Part shown: one piece after another, positions 53,354-61,823 of the stretch | How positions within the stretch are numbered: position 1 is the stretch's first letter | How the letters are laid out: the number at the start of each line of letters is the position of its first letter | Made by a program: the position numbers and the translations under genes | Assembly: GCF_900007165.1 (NCBI RefSeq) | Contig: NZ_CYGY02000030.1 | Span: 129,952 to 193,951 of the forward strand | DNA length: 64,000 nucleotides | Reading direction: 5' to 3' | DNA from: Paraburkholderia piptadeniae | GTDB lineage: Bacteria > Pseudomonadota > Gammaproteobacteria > Burkholderiales > Burkholderiaceae | Notes under the pieces: generated by a model | Told to the model about the DNA's origin: nothing | What the model saw: the letters and a program-made list of their open reading frames with translations, nothing else | Database searches by the model: none

Positions 53354-53451
53354 TTCCGTACATCGAATCAATATCGACTTAAGATTTAAAGGCGAGACGT
53401 GAGCGCTCTGCCGTCAGAGTCGGACACGCTGATGCCTCTCGAAGTACGGAA
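53354..53451. promoter_or_regulatory. Inverted pair of TTCCGTAC elements in the gene-free region
   Basis: Forward TTCCGTACATCG (53354-53365) and reverse CGAAGTACGGAA (53440-53451, exact consensus). Centres are 86 bp apart, about eight helical turns. No start codon of a recognisable gene follows on either strand within 500 bp. Confidence 0.5.
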
Positions 53452-53662
53452 ATTTTGCAAACGTACCGCTCGATTCGATCTATTACAGCTGTCTTGCGCT
53501 ATGGGACTTCAAACGAAACAGGGCCGCTCCACGTCTTACGCCCACTCACCTCGTCGGCGAAGACCGGAAAACGCATCACGAGACGGATCGACATGGTGTC
53601 CACCGATGCGGCTGGCTGAGATAACCGCCTCCTTCGCGGGACCGGTCACCCGCTCCAAAACG

Positions 53663-54631
53663 TCAGCGTTTCTGACGTTTCAACCTAACCGATGGTCGTT
53701 TTCCTGTCCTTTTTGTTGTTGCAATAACATCCCGTTTTTCAATGAGGAAATCGGTAAACGCACGAACTTTCGGCGGCATCCTGTCCCGCGACGGCACATA
53801 GAGATAGAACCCGGCGAACGGCTTGCACCAATCCCTCAATACACGAACGAGCGACCCATCGTCCAGTTGTTGCCTCACCGCGATATCGACGTGCTGAACA
53901 AGGCCCGCGCCTTGGAGCGCAGCGCGAATCATGCTGTCATCGTCGTTGGTGATCAGGGTGCCCTGAGGTTCGACGACGAAAGCGTGCCCGTCGGCTTCTG
54001 GCGAAGTGAACTCCCAACGAAACACGGCGCCACTGGAGCTATGCCGGTACGCCACGCAATCATGCTTCGTGAGATCGGCCGGTGTTTCCGGCACGCCGCG
54101 CGTTCTGAAATACTCAGGCGAAGCGACAACTGCCATTTCTAGCATCGGTGAGATTGGCACTGCCACCACGTGCGCGGCCAGGCTTTCGCCCATCCGTATG
54201 CCTGCATCGCACCCATCCGCGATGATGTTGGAGAAACCGTCATCCATCACGAGTTCCAGTTTCAACTCTGGGTAGCGCGCAAACAACTCGGCCAGATGAG
54301 GTTCTATTAGACTCCTTGCCGCAATTCTTGATGTATTGACCCGAAGCAAGCCGGCCGGTGCCGAGTTCGCTTCGCCAACGCCCCGTACCGCCTGCTCGAT
54401 AGCGCCAAGAGCCGGTTGCAACTGATCGAAAAGGCGCTGCCCCTCTTCGGTTAGCGACATTTCACGCGTGGTGCGATAGATCAGCTTGACGTTGAGTTGG
54501 TCTTCGAGCGTTTTCAGGTTTTGCGATAACGCTGCACGAGACACGCCCATCTCGGCCGCTGCCTTGGTGAAGCTGCCGTGACGAGCAATCTGGGCGAACC
54601 AGGCGAAGAGGGGAAGTTTGGAAGGATCCAT
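53663..54631 (-). CDS. LysR-family transcriptional regulator
   Basis: A 322-residue LysR protein starting MDPSKLPLFAWFAQIARHGS. The winged helix includes FTKAAAEMGVSRAALSQNLKTLED and RTTREMSLTEEGQRLFDQL. The effector domain is of the broad group that reads SRIAARSLIEPHLAELFARYPEL. It is divergent from the DLH-like hydrolase gene (gap 139 bp), the classical layout of a LysR regulator and its target, so control of that hydrolase is the first hypothesis. The C-terminus is basic and extended past the usual end. Confidence 0.93.
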   Translation of the reverse strand: MDPSKLPLFAWFAQIARHGSFTKAAAEMGVSRAALSQNLKTLEDQLNVKLIYRTTREMSLTEEGQRLFDQLQPALGAIEQAVRGVGEANSAPAGLLRVNTSRIAARSLIEPHLAELFARYPELKLELVMDDGFSNIIADGCDAGIRMGESLAAHVVAVPISPMLEMAVVASPEYFRTRGVPETPADLTKHDCVAYRHSSSGAVFRWEFTSPEADGHAFVVEPQGTLITNDDDSMIRAALQGAGLVQHVDIAVRQQLDDGSLVRVLRDWCKPFAGFYLYVPSRDRMPPKVRAFTDFLIEKRDVIATTKRTGKRPSVRLKRQKR

Positions 54632-54770
54632 GCACACTCTATTGGTAAGACGCGCTTTCCACTGTGGTCGGGATATTGGTCTTGCGGCATAACAATCTGC
54701 CTTCTACCATTTCTGCATGTCGAGCGCAAACGGCTTTGCCCGCGCGGCCCTAACCTTGGAGAGCATGATC

Positions 54771-55688
54771 ATGCACAAAGTCAACTTCAAAAGCAGAAAC
54801 GGCGAAGACATCATCATCGCCGCAGTGTCGAATTTTCCCGCCAGCTTCGACGAGGGTCGGAAGTATCCAGCCATCGTAGTCGCGCATCCGGGCGGCGGTG
54901 TGAAAGAACAAACGGCGGGACTCTATGCACGCAAGCTTTCGGAGCAAGGGTTTGTCACCATCGCGTTCGATGCGTCCTACCAGGGAGAAAGCACGGGTGA
55001 ACCGCGCCAATTGGAGAATCCATACATCCGAACGGAGGATATCAGCGCAGTCATCGACTATTTGACTACCCTTTCGTACGTCGATCCCGATCACATCGGT
55101 GCGATGGGCATCTGTGCTGGTGGTGGCTACGCTGCCAACGCCGCAATCAATGATCGCCGCATCAAGGCAGTGGGAACTGTTAGCGCCGTCAATATCGGCT
55201 CCATGTTCCGCAACGGCTGGGACAATAACATCAAGTCCGCAGATGCAATCCCGGTACTGGAAGCCGGTTCGAATGCGCGGAGTGCCGAGGCTGGCGGCGC
55301 AACAACAGTGACCATCCCTCTTGCGCCGTTGCGCAAGGAAGATGCCCCGAACAAGGAACTGGAAGAAGCGTGGGAGTATTACCACACGGCTCGCTGCGAA
55401 AATCCGAATGCACCGGGATTTGCTACAGCTCGCAGCCTGAATCAGATCGTTACGTATGACGCCTTCAACATGGCAGAAGTGTTTCTGACCCAACCACTTC
55501 AGATCGTTGCAGGTGACCAAGCCGGCAGCAAGTGGATGAGCGATGACCTGTTCAAGCGCGCCGCTTGCAAGGACAAAAATTTTCATGTGGTGGAAGGCTC
55601 CAATCACATGCAGCTTTACGACGTACCTGAGTTTGTAGACGAAGCAGTGTCGGCATTGGCACCGTTTTTTTTGCGCACGCTCACGTAA
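54771..55688 (+). CDS. Alpha/beta-hydrolase of the YcjY/dienelactone hydrolase-like group (second copy)
   Basis: A 305-residue paralogue of the 49528-50448 product. It has AHPGGGVKEQTAG, DASYQGESTGEPRQLE, the elbow MGICAGGGYAANAAI with Cys as nucleophile, and His in EGSNHMQLYD. GGAGAG seven bases upstream supports the ATG at 54771; ATG at 54765 is also possible. It is transcribed divergently from the LysR gene. The two hydrolases differ in GGGVKEQ versus IGSCKEQ near the oxyanion hole, so substrates may differ. Confidence 0.88.
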   Translation: MHKVNFKSRNGEDIIIAAVSNFPASFDEGRKYPAIVVAHPGGGVKEQTAGLYARKLSEQGFVTIAFDASYQGESTGEPRQLENPYIRTEDISAVIDYLTTLSYVDPDHIGAMGICAGGGYAANAAINDRRIKAVGTVSAVNIGSMFRNGWDNNIKSADAIPVLEAGSNARSAEAGGATTVTIPLAPLRKEDAPNKELEEAWEYYHTARCENPNAPGFATARSLNQIVTYDAFNMAEVFLTQPLQIVAGDQAGSKWMSDDLFKRAACKDKNFHVVEGSNHMQLYDVPEFVDEAVSALAPFFLRTLT

Positions 55689-56323
55689 GCACCTCTGGCG
55701 CGTCGTGAGTTCGGTGCCGATCCGGCGTCGAATTACCCTCGCGCGGCCAGCACCAGTCTTCTGGTGATTATCTGCTGAGCGGGCGAACGGATGAAAGCGG
55801 ACGAAGGGCTCGCTTATCGCCAAGGCTGCGCTAGAAGAGCGATGTTTGGCTTAGATCGCATGCGGAAGAGCGCGACACATCGGCCGCCCCTTACCGCGTG
55901 TAAGTGTGCGGCGCTTCGCGACGCGTCGCAGGGCGATCTCTCCAAGTTGCGCGAGCACCCGAGCTTTGAAAGCTGGAGAACGTATTTCGAATGGCTGATG
56001 TTTTCGAACTGGTGGCAAGGTGGATAACTATGCGGCCAGTCATGATCAGTGACGCGGCCTTAAGAACCGAAGCCGTCAGTCCGCGATAACTGCCTCATTA
56101 TCACGGCAATTCCCGTGTCCGTACGGTGACAGACCGGAGTCGACCTGTTTCTGCCTCTCAGTTCATTGCGCTATGAACAGCTGTTTCCAAAGGCATAACG
56201 GCCATTGGTTATCACCAGCGGTCAGGCGGTTCATCGGTCGGAGCAGTCAGTGCCGCTACCTCGTCTGCAACAGTTGGGTAATGATCGCTTCGTACGTAGT
56301 CAAAACGCAAACTCTCTCGCGCT
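55689..56323. other. Gene-free 635-bp interval
   Basis: A 78-codon plus-strand frame at 55791-56027 with a hydrophobic end (WRTYFEWLMFSNWW) is the only notable open frame. I cannot match it to a family and do not call it. No terminator or operator is evident. Confidence 0.45.
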
Positions 56324-58066
56324 CTATCGTGCCCGTGTCGAATCGATCAGTTCGTCCGCCTCGCGACTCAATTCGTTGGCTTCAGCCGAACGTTGCGTGT
56401 GACCAAGCAGCACGCCGAGATTCCGCAAGGTGCGGGCTTCATCCTGCCGCCAGGTCAACGGATCGTCGTGTGCGAGTTTGCGGTACAGATCCAGCGCACG
56501 GCGCCACGCGTCTTCGGCTTCGCGCGGCCTGCCCGTGCGGCTGTAGAGCACGCCCAGATTGTTCAGTATCCGCGCCTCGTCAGGCTTGTATGCGGCAGGC
56601 GTAACGAGCGAGAGGGCGTGAACGATCTGCAGCGCCTGCTGATACGCCTGCAGCGCCCTCGCCGGCTGCCGTTCGAGGCGGTACAGCACGCCCAGATTTG
56701 CCAACGTACGCGCGAGGTCCGGCTGGTAAAGCGCGGGGCTTTCGCGGGCGAGCTGTTGACGGATCTTCAGAGCTTCCCGGTACGCGTGCTCTGCTTCTGG
56801 CAGCCGCCCGCCTGTGCTGTAAAAGTTGCCGAGGTTGTTCAGCGTGCGTGCAAGCGCCGGACGCCAGGCAGCGGGATTGTCGTGTGCGAGTGCGCGCTGG
56901 ATGCCGAGCGCTTCGAGATAGGCGAGTTCCGCGTCGCGCGTGCGGTGTGTCGCACTGTAGAGGATGCCGAGATCATTGAGCGTCGACGCGACCGCGGGCA
57001 GGTACATGGCCGGGTCCTGTCGGGCCAGCGCGCGGTCGAGGACGAGGGCTTCGCGCCACGCGTCCGTCGCTTCCTGCAGACGGTGCGTGTCGCGATACAA
57101 CGTCGCGAGGCTGTCCATGGTGCTAGCCGCCGCGGGACTGTAGGCCGAGGGGTTCACACGCGCTAGCGCCCAGTAGATTTCGAGCGCGTGTAGCCATGCA
57201 GCTTCGGCTTCGTTCTGCTGTTGCCGCATCACATACAGACTGCCGAGCTTGCCGAGCGTACGCGCGATGGACGGCTGCCACGCGGCGGGCTTCTGTTGCG
57301 CGAGCGTCCGGTACTGGATCAGCAGTGCCCGGTACACCGGCTCCGCGCGCTCAGGCTCGTGCTGCGCGAGCAGCGTGTCGGCGAATGCGGTGGCGATGTC
57401 CATATCGTCGGGTTGCAGCGCATGGGCCTTCTCCAGGTACGGCAGCGCGTTCCATGGCATCAAGCGAAGCAGTTCGATGCTCGCCGCTTCGTAGTTGCGC
57501 TCCGCGGATAGCTGAGCTGTACCGGGTGCTTTAGCTATGAGCCGCATGAGTAGCGCAGATGCGCTATCCAGATCGAGGCGCCTCGCGGCTTCGTCGAGCT
57601 GCTGTTCGGTGGGATCCGCGCTGCGTGTGATCGACAATCTGCGCAGCAGATCTTCATAACGTGCGTTCCATTTCGACGCTTCGGCTGTAGGGCCGATATC
57701 GGTGCGCGTCCTGATCTGCGATGCGAGGCTTTCGAGGATCGGTTCGAAGTTGGCGAACGTGGCGTCGTTTGTGAGTTCGCCATGGTCTGCCGGCAAGAAG
57801 ACGGCTTGCAGCATCACGTTGGCCGCTGCCGCCAGCGCAACACGTTGCGCGGCGGAGAGACCGTCGCTCTTCACCGCGCTGTTCAGGCGTTCGGTGGCGC
57901 GCGCGAGCGCGGTCACGGAGACAGCGCAGCGGGTCCGCACTTCGAGTCCGTTCTTGACGTCGACCTCGGAGAACGACGGCACACATGCACCGGCCGCCCC
58001 GGCAGCGGCGCATGTGGCGGACAGCGCGGCCATCGCGATGCCGGACAGAACCTTGCCCGCACTCAT
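56324..58066 (-). CDS. Secreted or periplasmic TPR (kinesin light chain-type) repeat protein
   Basis: A 580-residue protein. Residues 1-25 form a signal peptide (MSAGKVLSGIAMAALSATCAAAGA). An unassigned region follows to about 230, and then at least six tandem repeats of about 46 residues with the pattern ALARxxPxxYxPxxAxTLxxLGxLYxxTxRxxEAExAYxEAL. These TPR-like repeats bind proteins, so an adaptor or assembly role outside the cytoplasm is likely. No neighbour suggests the partner. The Cys at 28 could be a lipidation site only if the signal were read differently; I do not claim that. Confidence 0.85.
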   Translation of the reverse strand: MSAGKVLSGIAMAALSATCAAAGAAGACVPSFSEVDVKNGLEVRTRCAVSVTALARATERLNSAVKSDGLSAAQRVALAAAANVMLQAVFLPADHGELTNDATFANFEPILESLASQIRTRTDIGPTAEASKWNARYEDLLRRLSITRSADPTEQQLDEAARRLDLDSASALLMRLIAKAPGTAQLSAERNYEAASIELLRLMPWNALPYLEKAHALQPDDMDIATAFADTLLAQHEPERAEPVYRALLIQYRTLAQQKPAAWQPSIARTLGKLGSLYVMRQQQNEAEAAWLHALEIYWALARVNPSAYSPAAASTMDSLATLYRDTHRLQEATDAWREALVLDRALARQDPAMYLPAVASTLNDLGILYSATHRTRDAELAYLEALGIQRALAHDNPAAWRPALARTLNNLGNFYSTGGRLPEAEHAYREALKIRQQLARESPALYQPDLARTLANLGVLYRLERQPARALQAYQQALQIVHALSLVTPAAYKPDEARILNNLGVLYSRTGRPREAEDAWRRALDLYRKLAHDDPLTWRQDEARTLRNLGVLLGHTQRSAEANELSREADELIDSTRAR

Positions 58067-58540
58067 TTCCAGTCAGGTCTGCAGAGTTACCGGTACAGCG
58101 TTGCGCGGCGCATCGCTTCGCCTGGAATTCCGCAATGTCACCGCATGTACTTATTCTATCGAATACAGTTGAGCGATTTCGGTGTGAGGCCGGCGCCGCC
58201 GGGACCCGAAAAAATTCGCAAGCCCGAACAACTGCGCGAGCGGATGACGCATTGCGGCCGATCTTGGTCCGACGCAGTTCGTCCTGCCACGACAGGCGCA
58301 AACCGACCCGACACGGCCGTTCAACAACGAAAGGCCATCGACGGCTTCCAACCCGCTCCGAACGTTCAACCCGGCGGCACCTCTACGGTGCAATTGTCAT
58401 TCGCGCCTCTGCGGCGGTCGGCACGGTCATGAACCATACCGTGCGCGGACGTCTCGCCTATAATTCCTGCCGCAACTGCATTGCGCAACTGACAGTGGGT
58501 GAGAAACCCCATTGGGATCCGACGGGCAGCGGAGGTGCAA
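58067..58540. other. Divergent gene-free region of 474 bp
   Basis: It separates the TPR gene from the cyclodeaminase-like gene and must hold both promoters. I see no clear boxes and no TTCCGTAC element. Confidence 0.45.
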
Positions 58541-59461
58541 ATGATCTCTTACCTCGATGAGCCCCGCATTCGCGCGGCGCTCAATTGGGACGAACTGATA
58601 CTGGCCATGGAAACCGCGCTGGCCAGTTTCTCCTCTGGCCGCGTGATTCAACCCGTGCGCAACGTGCTGACCATCGAGGAAGGCAAGCGCTACCTAGGCA
58701 TCATGCCTGCAGTTGCCGAAAACGCGATGGGCGCCAAGGTCGTCAGCTTTTTTCCCGGTAATGCCGGCACCGAAATTCCCACCCATCTCGCCATGATCCT
58801 GCTCTTGCGGCCAGACACCGGTGAACCACTAGCGGTAATGGATGGCCGCCTCGTCACCGAAATGCGCACAGCGGCCGTCTCTGCGGCGGTGACCCGGCGC
58901 CTCATGTCAGCCAACGGTGGAATTCTCGCCATACTGGGAAGCGGTGTCCAGGCAAGGGCCCATCTGACAGCTCTGTCGCATATTCGCCGCTTCGATGAGA
59001 TTCGCGTATGGAGCCGCACGCCAGAACACGCCCGACGCTTTGCCGAAGAACATCAGGCCATAGCGACGGGCGATGCTGAGTCGGCTGTGCGAGACGCGGA
59101 TGTGATCGTCACCGCCACCGCAGCTCAGGAACCGATCCTGAAGGGGGCGTGGCTCAAACCCGGTGCACATATTAACGCGATAGGCGCACCACGCCCGAGC
59201 TGGCGGGAGCTGGATGACGACGCCATGACCTCGAGCGCGCTGCTTGTCGACTCGCGCGAGGCCGTGCTCAAGGAGTCGGGCGACGTGATCCTCTCGAAGG
59301 CGCAGATCTACGCGGAGGTAGGCGAGATTTTCGCGGGCACGAAGTACCCACCCGCGTCGGGAACATCGGTGTTCAAATCTGTCGGACTCGCGGTGGAAGA
59401 CCTCGCTGCGGCGAAACTCGTATACGATGCGACGTCGGGCGTCACCGGACCAGTCACTTGA
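58541..59461 (+). CDS. Ornithine cyclodeaminase/mu-crystallin family protein
   Basis: A 306-residue member of the OCD family, which includes ornithine cyclodeaminase, alanine dehydrogenase and ketimine reductases. The N-terminal substrate domain has ALNWDELILAMETAL, PVRNVLTIEEGKRYLGIMPA and AKVVSFFPGN. The NAD site reads LAILGSGVQARAHLTAL. RTAAVSAAVTRRL and GAHINAIGAPRPSWREL are typical. AGCGGAGG six bases before the ATG at 58541 fixes the start. It stands alone; no arginine or ornithine genes are nearby, so the substrate is open. Confidence 0.9.
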   Translation: MISYLDEPRIRAALNWDELILAMETALASFSSGRVIQPVRNVLTIEEGKRYLGIMPAVAENAMGAKVVSFFPGNAGTEIPTHLAMILLLRPDTGEPLAVMDGRLVTEMRTAAVSAAVTRRLMSANGGILAILGSGVQARAHLTALSHIRRFDEIRVWSRTPEHARRFAEEHQAIATGDAESAVRDADVIVTATAAQEPILKGAWLKPGAHINAIGAPRPSWRELDDDAMTSSALLVDSREAVLKESGDVILSKAQIYAEVGEIFAGTKYPPASGTSVFKSVGLAVEDLAAAKLVYDATSGVTGPVT

Positions 59462-59797
59462 TACCAATGCGGGATGGATGCGTGTGAGTGCTTTGGCTCG
59501 GGCCGGATTCGAGCCATTTCTGCGGCCCGAATTGTAGGTTGCTGCATGATGCTCGCACTTGGCCAAGCCACGCTTCTCCGAAGCGGACATTGCTGCAAGA
59601 CATGACGACCCGCCATGCGAATGGACGTAATCAAACCACGCGACGGTCGTGGTCGGCGAACGACGGTCCATTGTCCAGTGCGGAGCCGCCGTTTGAATGT
59701 CCCGTCCAGTTGCGCTGGCGAACGGCAGGAACTGGCCGCCCCCCGCCGTCCATCCGCAAGGAAGCGATGCGCGACGTTAAATGCAACGCTTACCGTG
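59462..59797. other. Convergent interval with a perfect 8-bp stem
   Basis: TCGGGCCG (59498-59505) and CGGCCCGA (59523-59530) can pair around a 17-nt loop soon after the cyclodeaminase stop, a possible weak terminator without a T-run. Nothing else is evident. Confidence 0.4.
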
Positions 59798-60808
59798 CTA
59801 TCCATGCGTCGATCCTTTTACATGATCCCGGGCAGCATCGACTACGGCCGACGGATCTGCTGCCAGGCTCTCACGAGGACGTTTGCCCTGGAGCATGCTG
59901 TTCGTCGACTCGAACCATGAGGCAATCCGGAGCGGCATGTAATCGTGGAAAACCTTCAGGATTTCTGCGACTTCGGGGATCGGATTGCCGAGCTCGTCGA
60001 AAATGTATGTTGGATATAAGGTCTGTCCGGCCCGCTCGATGGAAAAGACCTTGCCCTCCTGCTCCCAACGGCTCGTCACCGCCTGCAGATTCGTAGCATC
60101 CGGATTCTGGCGCCTGCCCACTGTCTGAGCGGTCAACCATGTCGTTCCGCTGAGCACGGCGGCAACCGCCTTCGCCTCCATCCTGGCGCGCGAAAGGGGC
60201 AACCGCCTGACCGGCGAAGCGTCGACGAGTCCTTGCAGGGCGCTATGCTCCTGCTCGTTGATGTGTTGCCGCACCTGGCGCGTCAGCTCTGCCCTGGCTT
60301 CCTGCGTGATTGCACTCCCGAGATTTTCCAGCCCGTTGAGAATCACCGACGCCGCGGTACGCGTCGCATCCAGTGCGATCACGATCCGGCTGATATCAGC
60401 GACGGCCGTCGGGCCGGTATCGGGCGACGGATCACCTGTCCCGGAGGCCGTCGCGCCGGCCGCGACTGCGGCGTTCATCGCCTCGACAGACACGGCATCG
60501 TCGGCGCCATGCCGGACGATGCCCCGCAAGGCGCTCAACGCAAGCGAGTTTGAAGACAGGTCATTGTCGTCGATGGTCGTTGATGAGATCCGCAACCACG
60601 CACCCAGCGTGTCCCGGACACAGCGCTGGCACAGGTCGACACTGATCGCGCAGCCATCGCCGAAAATGGAATGGAATCCCCCGTGACAGGCGATCGAAAC
60701 CCGCTCATGCCACTCCCCGTCGGCATCATCCGGGGTCATGCGCCGTCCGCAGCGATCGCACGTGCACGCTGAGACCTCGTACGCCGATTTCTCCCGGAAT
60801 TCGAGCAT
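59798..60808 (-). CDS. Zinc-finger protein with a C-terminal antitoxin-like domain
   Basis: A 336-residue protein of unknown function. The N-terminus carries a probable zinc site, CTCDRCGRRM and later LCQRCVRDTLGAWL, with HERVSIACHGGFHSIFGDG between. The middle (about 90-200) is low in complexity. The C-terminal about 100 residues (from TSRWEQEGKVFSI to AADPSAVVDAARDH) resemble the whole C-terminal half of the 61150-61665 product and recall the MbcA/ParS/Xre toxin-binding domain. The ribosome binding site (AAGGAG) overlaps the stop of the upstream small gene, so the two are coupled. Confidence 0.7.
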   Translation of the reverse strand: MLEFREKSAYEVSACTCDRCGRRMTPDDADGEWHERVSIACHGGFHSIFGDGCAISVDLCQRCVRDTLGAWLRISSTTIDDNDLSSNSLALSALRGIVRHGADDAVSVEAMNAAVAAGATASGTGDPSPDTGPTAVADISRIVIALDATRTAASVILNGLENLGSAITQEARAELTRQVRQHINEQEHSALQGLVDASPVRRLPLSRARMEAKAVAAVLSGTTWLTAQTVGRRQNPDATNLQAVTSRWEQEGKVFSIERAGQTLYPTYIFDELGNPIPEVAEILKVFHDYMPLRIASWFESTNSMLQGKRPRESLAADPSAVVDAARDHVKGSTHG

Positions 60809-60811
60809 GCC

Positions 60812-61069
60812 CTACTCCTTCAATCGCGACGCATCCCTTGTCCACTCTTGTGGAACCAGCCCCAGCTGCCGCGCCGTGGCCGTCGGCAGACGCAGCACGA
60901 CCGTGCCGGGGGGATGCCCCCAGAGACTGCCGATCATGATCACATCGGCCTGCACGCCCTCGAGCTCCAGATAGACGGTGTCGTCCTGCTCGAACATTTC
61001 GGTATAGAGCGTCCAGCCTGGCAGTTCGCCTGTCTTCTCCTGAAACCGGATCGTGTCTTTGGTGCTCAT
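60812..61069 (-). CDS. Small conserved-looking protein, function unknown
   Basis: An 85-residue acidic soluble protein (MSTKDTIRFQEKTGELPGWTLYTE...) ending in LRLPTATARQLGLVPQEW. AAAGGA lies upstream of the ATG at 61069; a start at 61114 is possible but adds an unlikely basic stretch. It is 3 bp upstream of the zinc-finger gene and probably cotranslated with it. The even mix of residues and the coupling make it a real gene, but I do not recognise it. Confidence 0.65.
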   Translation of the reverse strand: MSTKDTIRFQEKTGELPGWTLYTEMFEQDDTVYLELEGVQADVIMIGSLWGHPPGTVVLRLPTATARQLGLVPQEWTRDASRLKE

Positions 61070-61149
61070 GGTGGTTTTCCTTTGCGAAATCCGTCGACAT
61101 GTCCAGAGGGACATTGCCGCGGTGAGAAGATGATCACGTCACCGGGCCG

Positions 61150-61665
61150 TTACGCCGCGAATGTTCCGCGGAACCGGCGTGCGGCATCGAGGACCGCGGT
61201 GGCGCAGTCGAGCGCATCTTTCGGCGCGACCGGACCGGAACACCCTTCCTTCACAATCCAGCCGTTGGGAAAGTGAAACCAGGCGGCAATTGTCCACGGG
61301 TCTGCAGCGGGTCCGAGTTCCGCCAGAATCTCCCGGATGATCGGCCGCGGTTCATCGTGGTCATCGAACTGGTATCGGGCAAAGTACAGCCTGCCGCCAG
61401 CTTCGACGCCAAAGATCCAGCCGCGTTGCTGCCATCCGGCTACGTCCCCGGGAGCGGCGTCTGCGCCGATCCACTCTCCTTCGGCCAGTATTTTCTGGAT
61501 CGTTTCCTCCCGCTGCGTCTGATGCCTGTAGAGGTCTGCAGCCATCACCGTTCCTGTTTTACGCGTAGCGAGCGCGAACGCCTTCAGGCACGCCCGCAAT
61601 TGCTCGCTGCTTTCATAGGGCGGCAATGATTGTCGCCGTCTCTTTCGCCGGTTCGCCCTGGTCAC
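61150..61665 (-). CDS. Unknown protein with antitoxin-like C-terminus
   Basis: A 171-residue protein. A basic N-terminus (MTRANRRKRRRQSL) leads to a middle region, YRHQTQREETIQKILAEGEW. The C-terminal half, QQRGWIFGVEAGGRLYFARY through DPWTIAAWFHFPNGWI to AVLDAARRFRGTFA, shares order and key residues with the end of the 59798-60808 product. The tail pattern (AAWF, a Pro-Asn turn, then a helix with AAR) recalls the MbcA/ParS/Xre family. The gene lies 80 bp upstream of the small gene on the same strand. A toxin-binding role is speculative. Confidence 0.6.
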   Translation of the reverse strand: MTRANRRKRRRQSLPPYESSEQLRACLKAFALATRKTGTVMAADLYRHQTQREETIQKILAEGEWIGADAAPGDVAGWQQRGWIFGVEAGGRLYFARYQFDDHDEPRPIIREILAELGPAADPWTIAAWFHFPNGWIVKEGCSGPVAPKDALDCATAVLDAARRFRGTFAA

Positions 61666-61823
61666 GCGCGCTCCCTATCAGGTGGCTTCCCGATATCTGT
61701 AGTTTTTTGGGTCAGCCAGAACGTTGCCGGCGGCTCTTCCTGTGAACGTAGTCTTGTCGCAAACGGGTCCGACTCCCGAAGCCCCGGCAAGGAAGTTCAC
61801 GGCAGCGTCAGGCTCTGTACCCG

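Larger units (their letters stand above)
52569..53662. other. 1.1-kb gene-free region with four regulatory elements
   Basis: I can support no gene here. It holds two inverted pairs of TTCCGTAC elements (52720-52837 and 53354-53451) and a C11 tract. A region this long, with operators but no gene, may be the remains of a deleted transcription unit between the iclR pair and lysR. Confidence 0.6.

Noticed and set aside
54750..55823. A 357-codon minus-strand frame opposite the second DLH-like hydrolase
   Set aside because: It is a mirror of a gene with GICAGGG and other hydrolase motifs and has no family character of its own.
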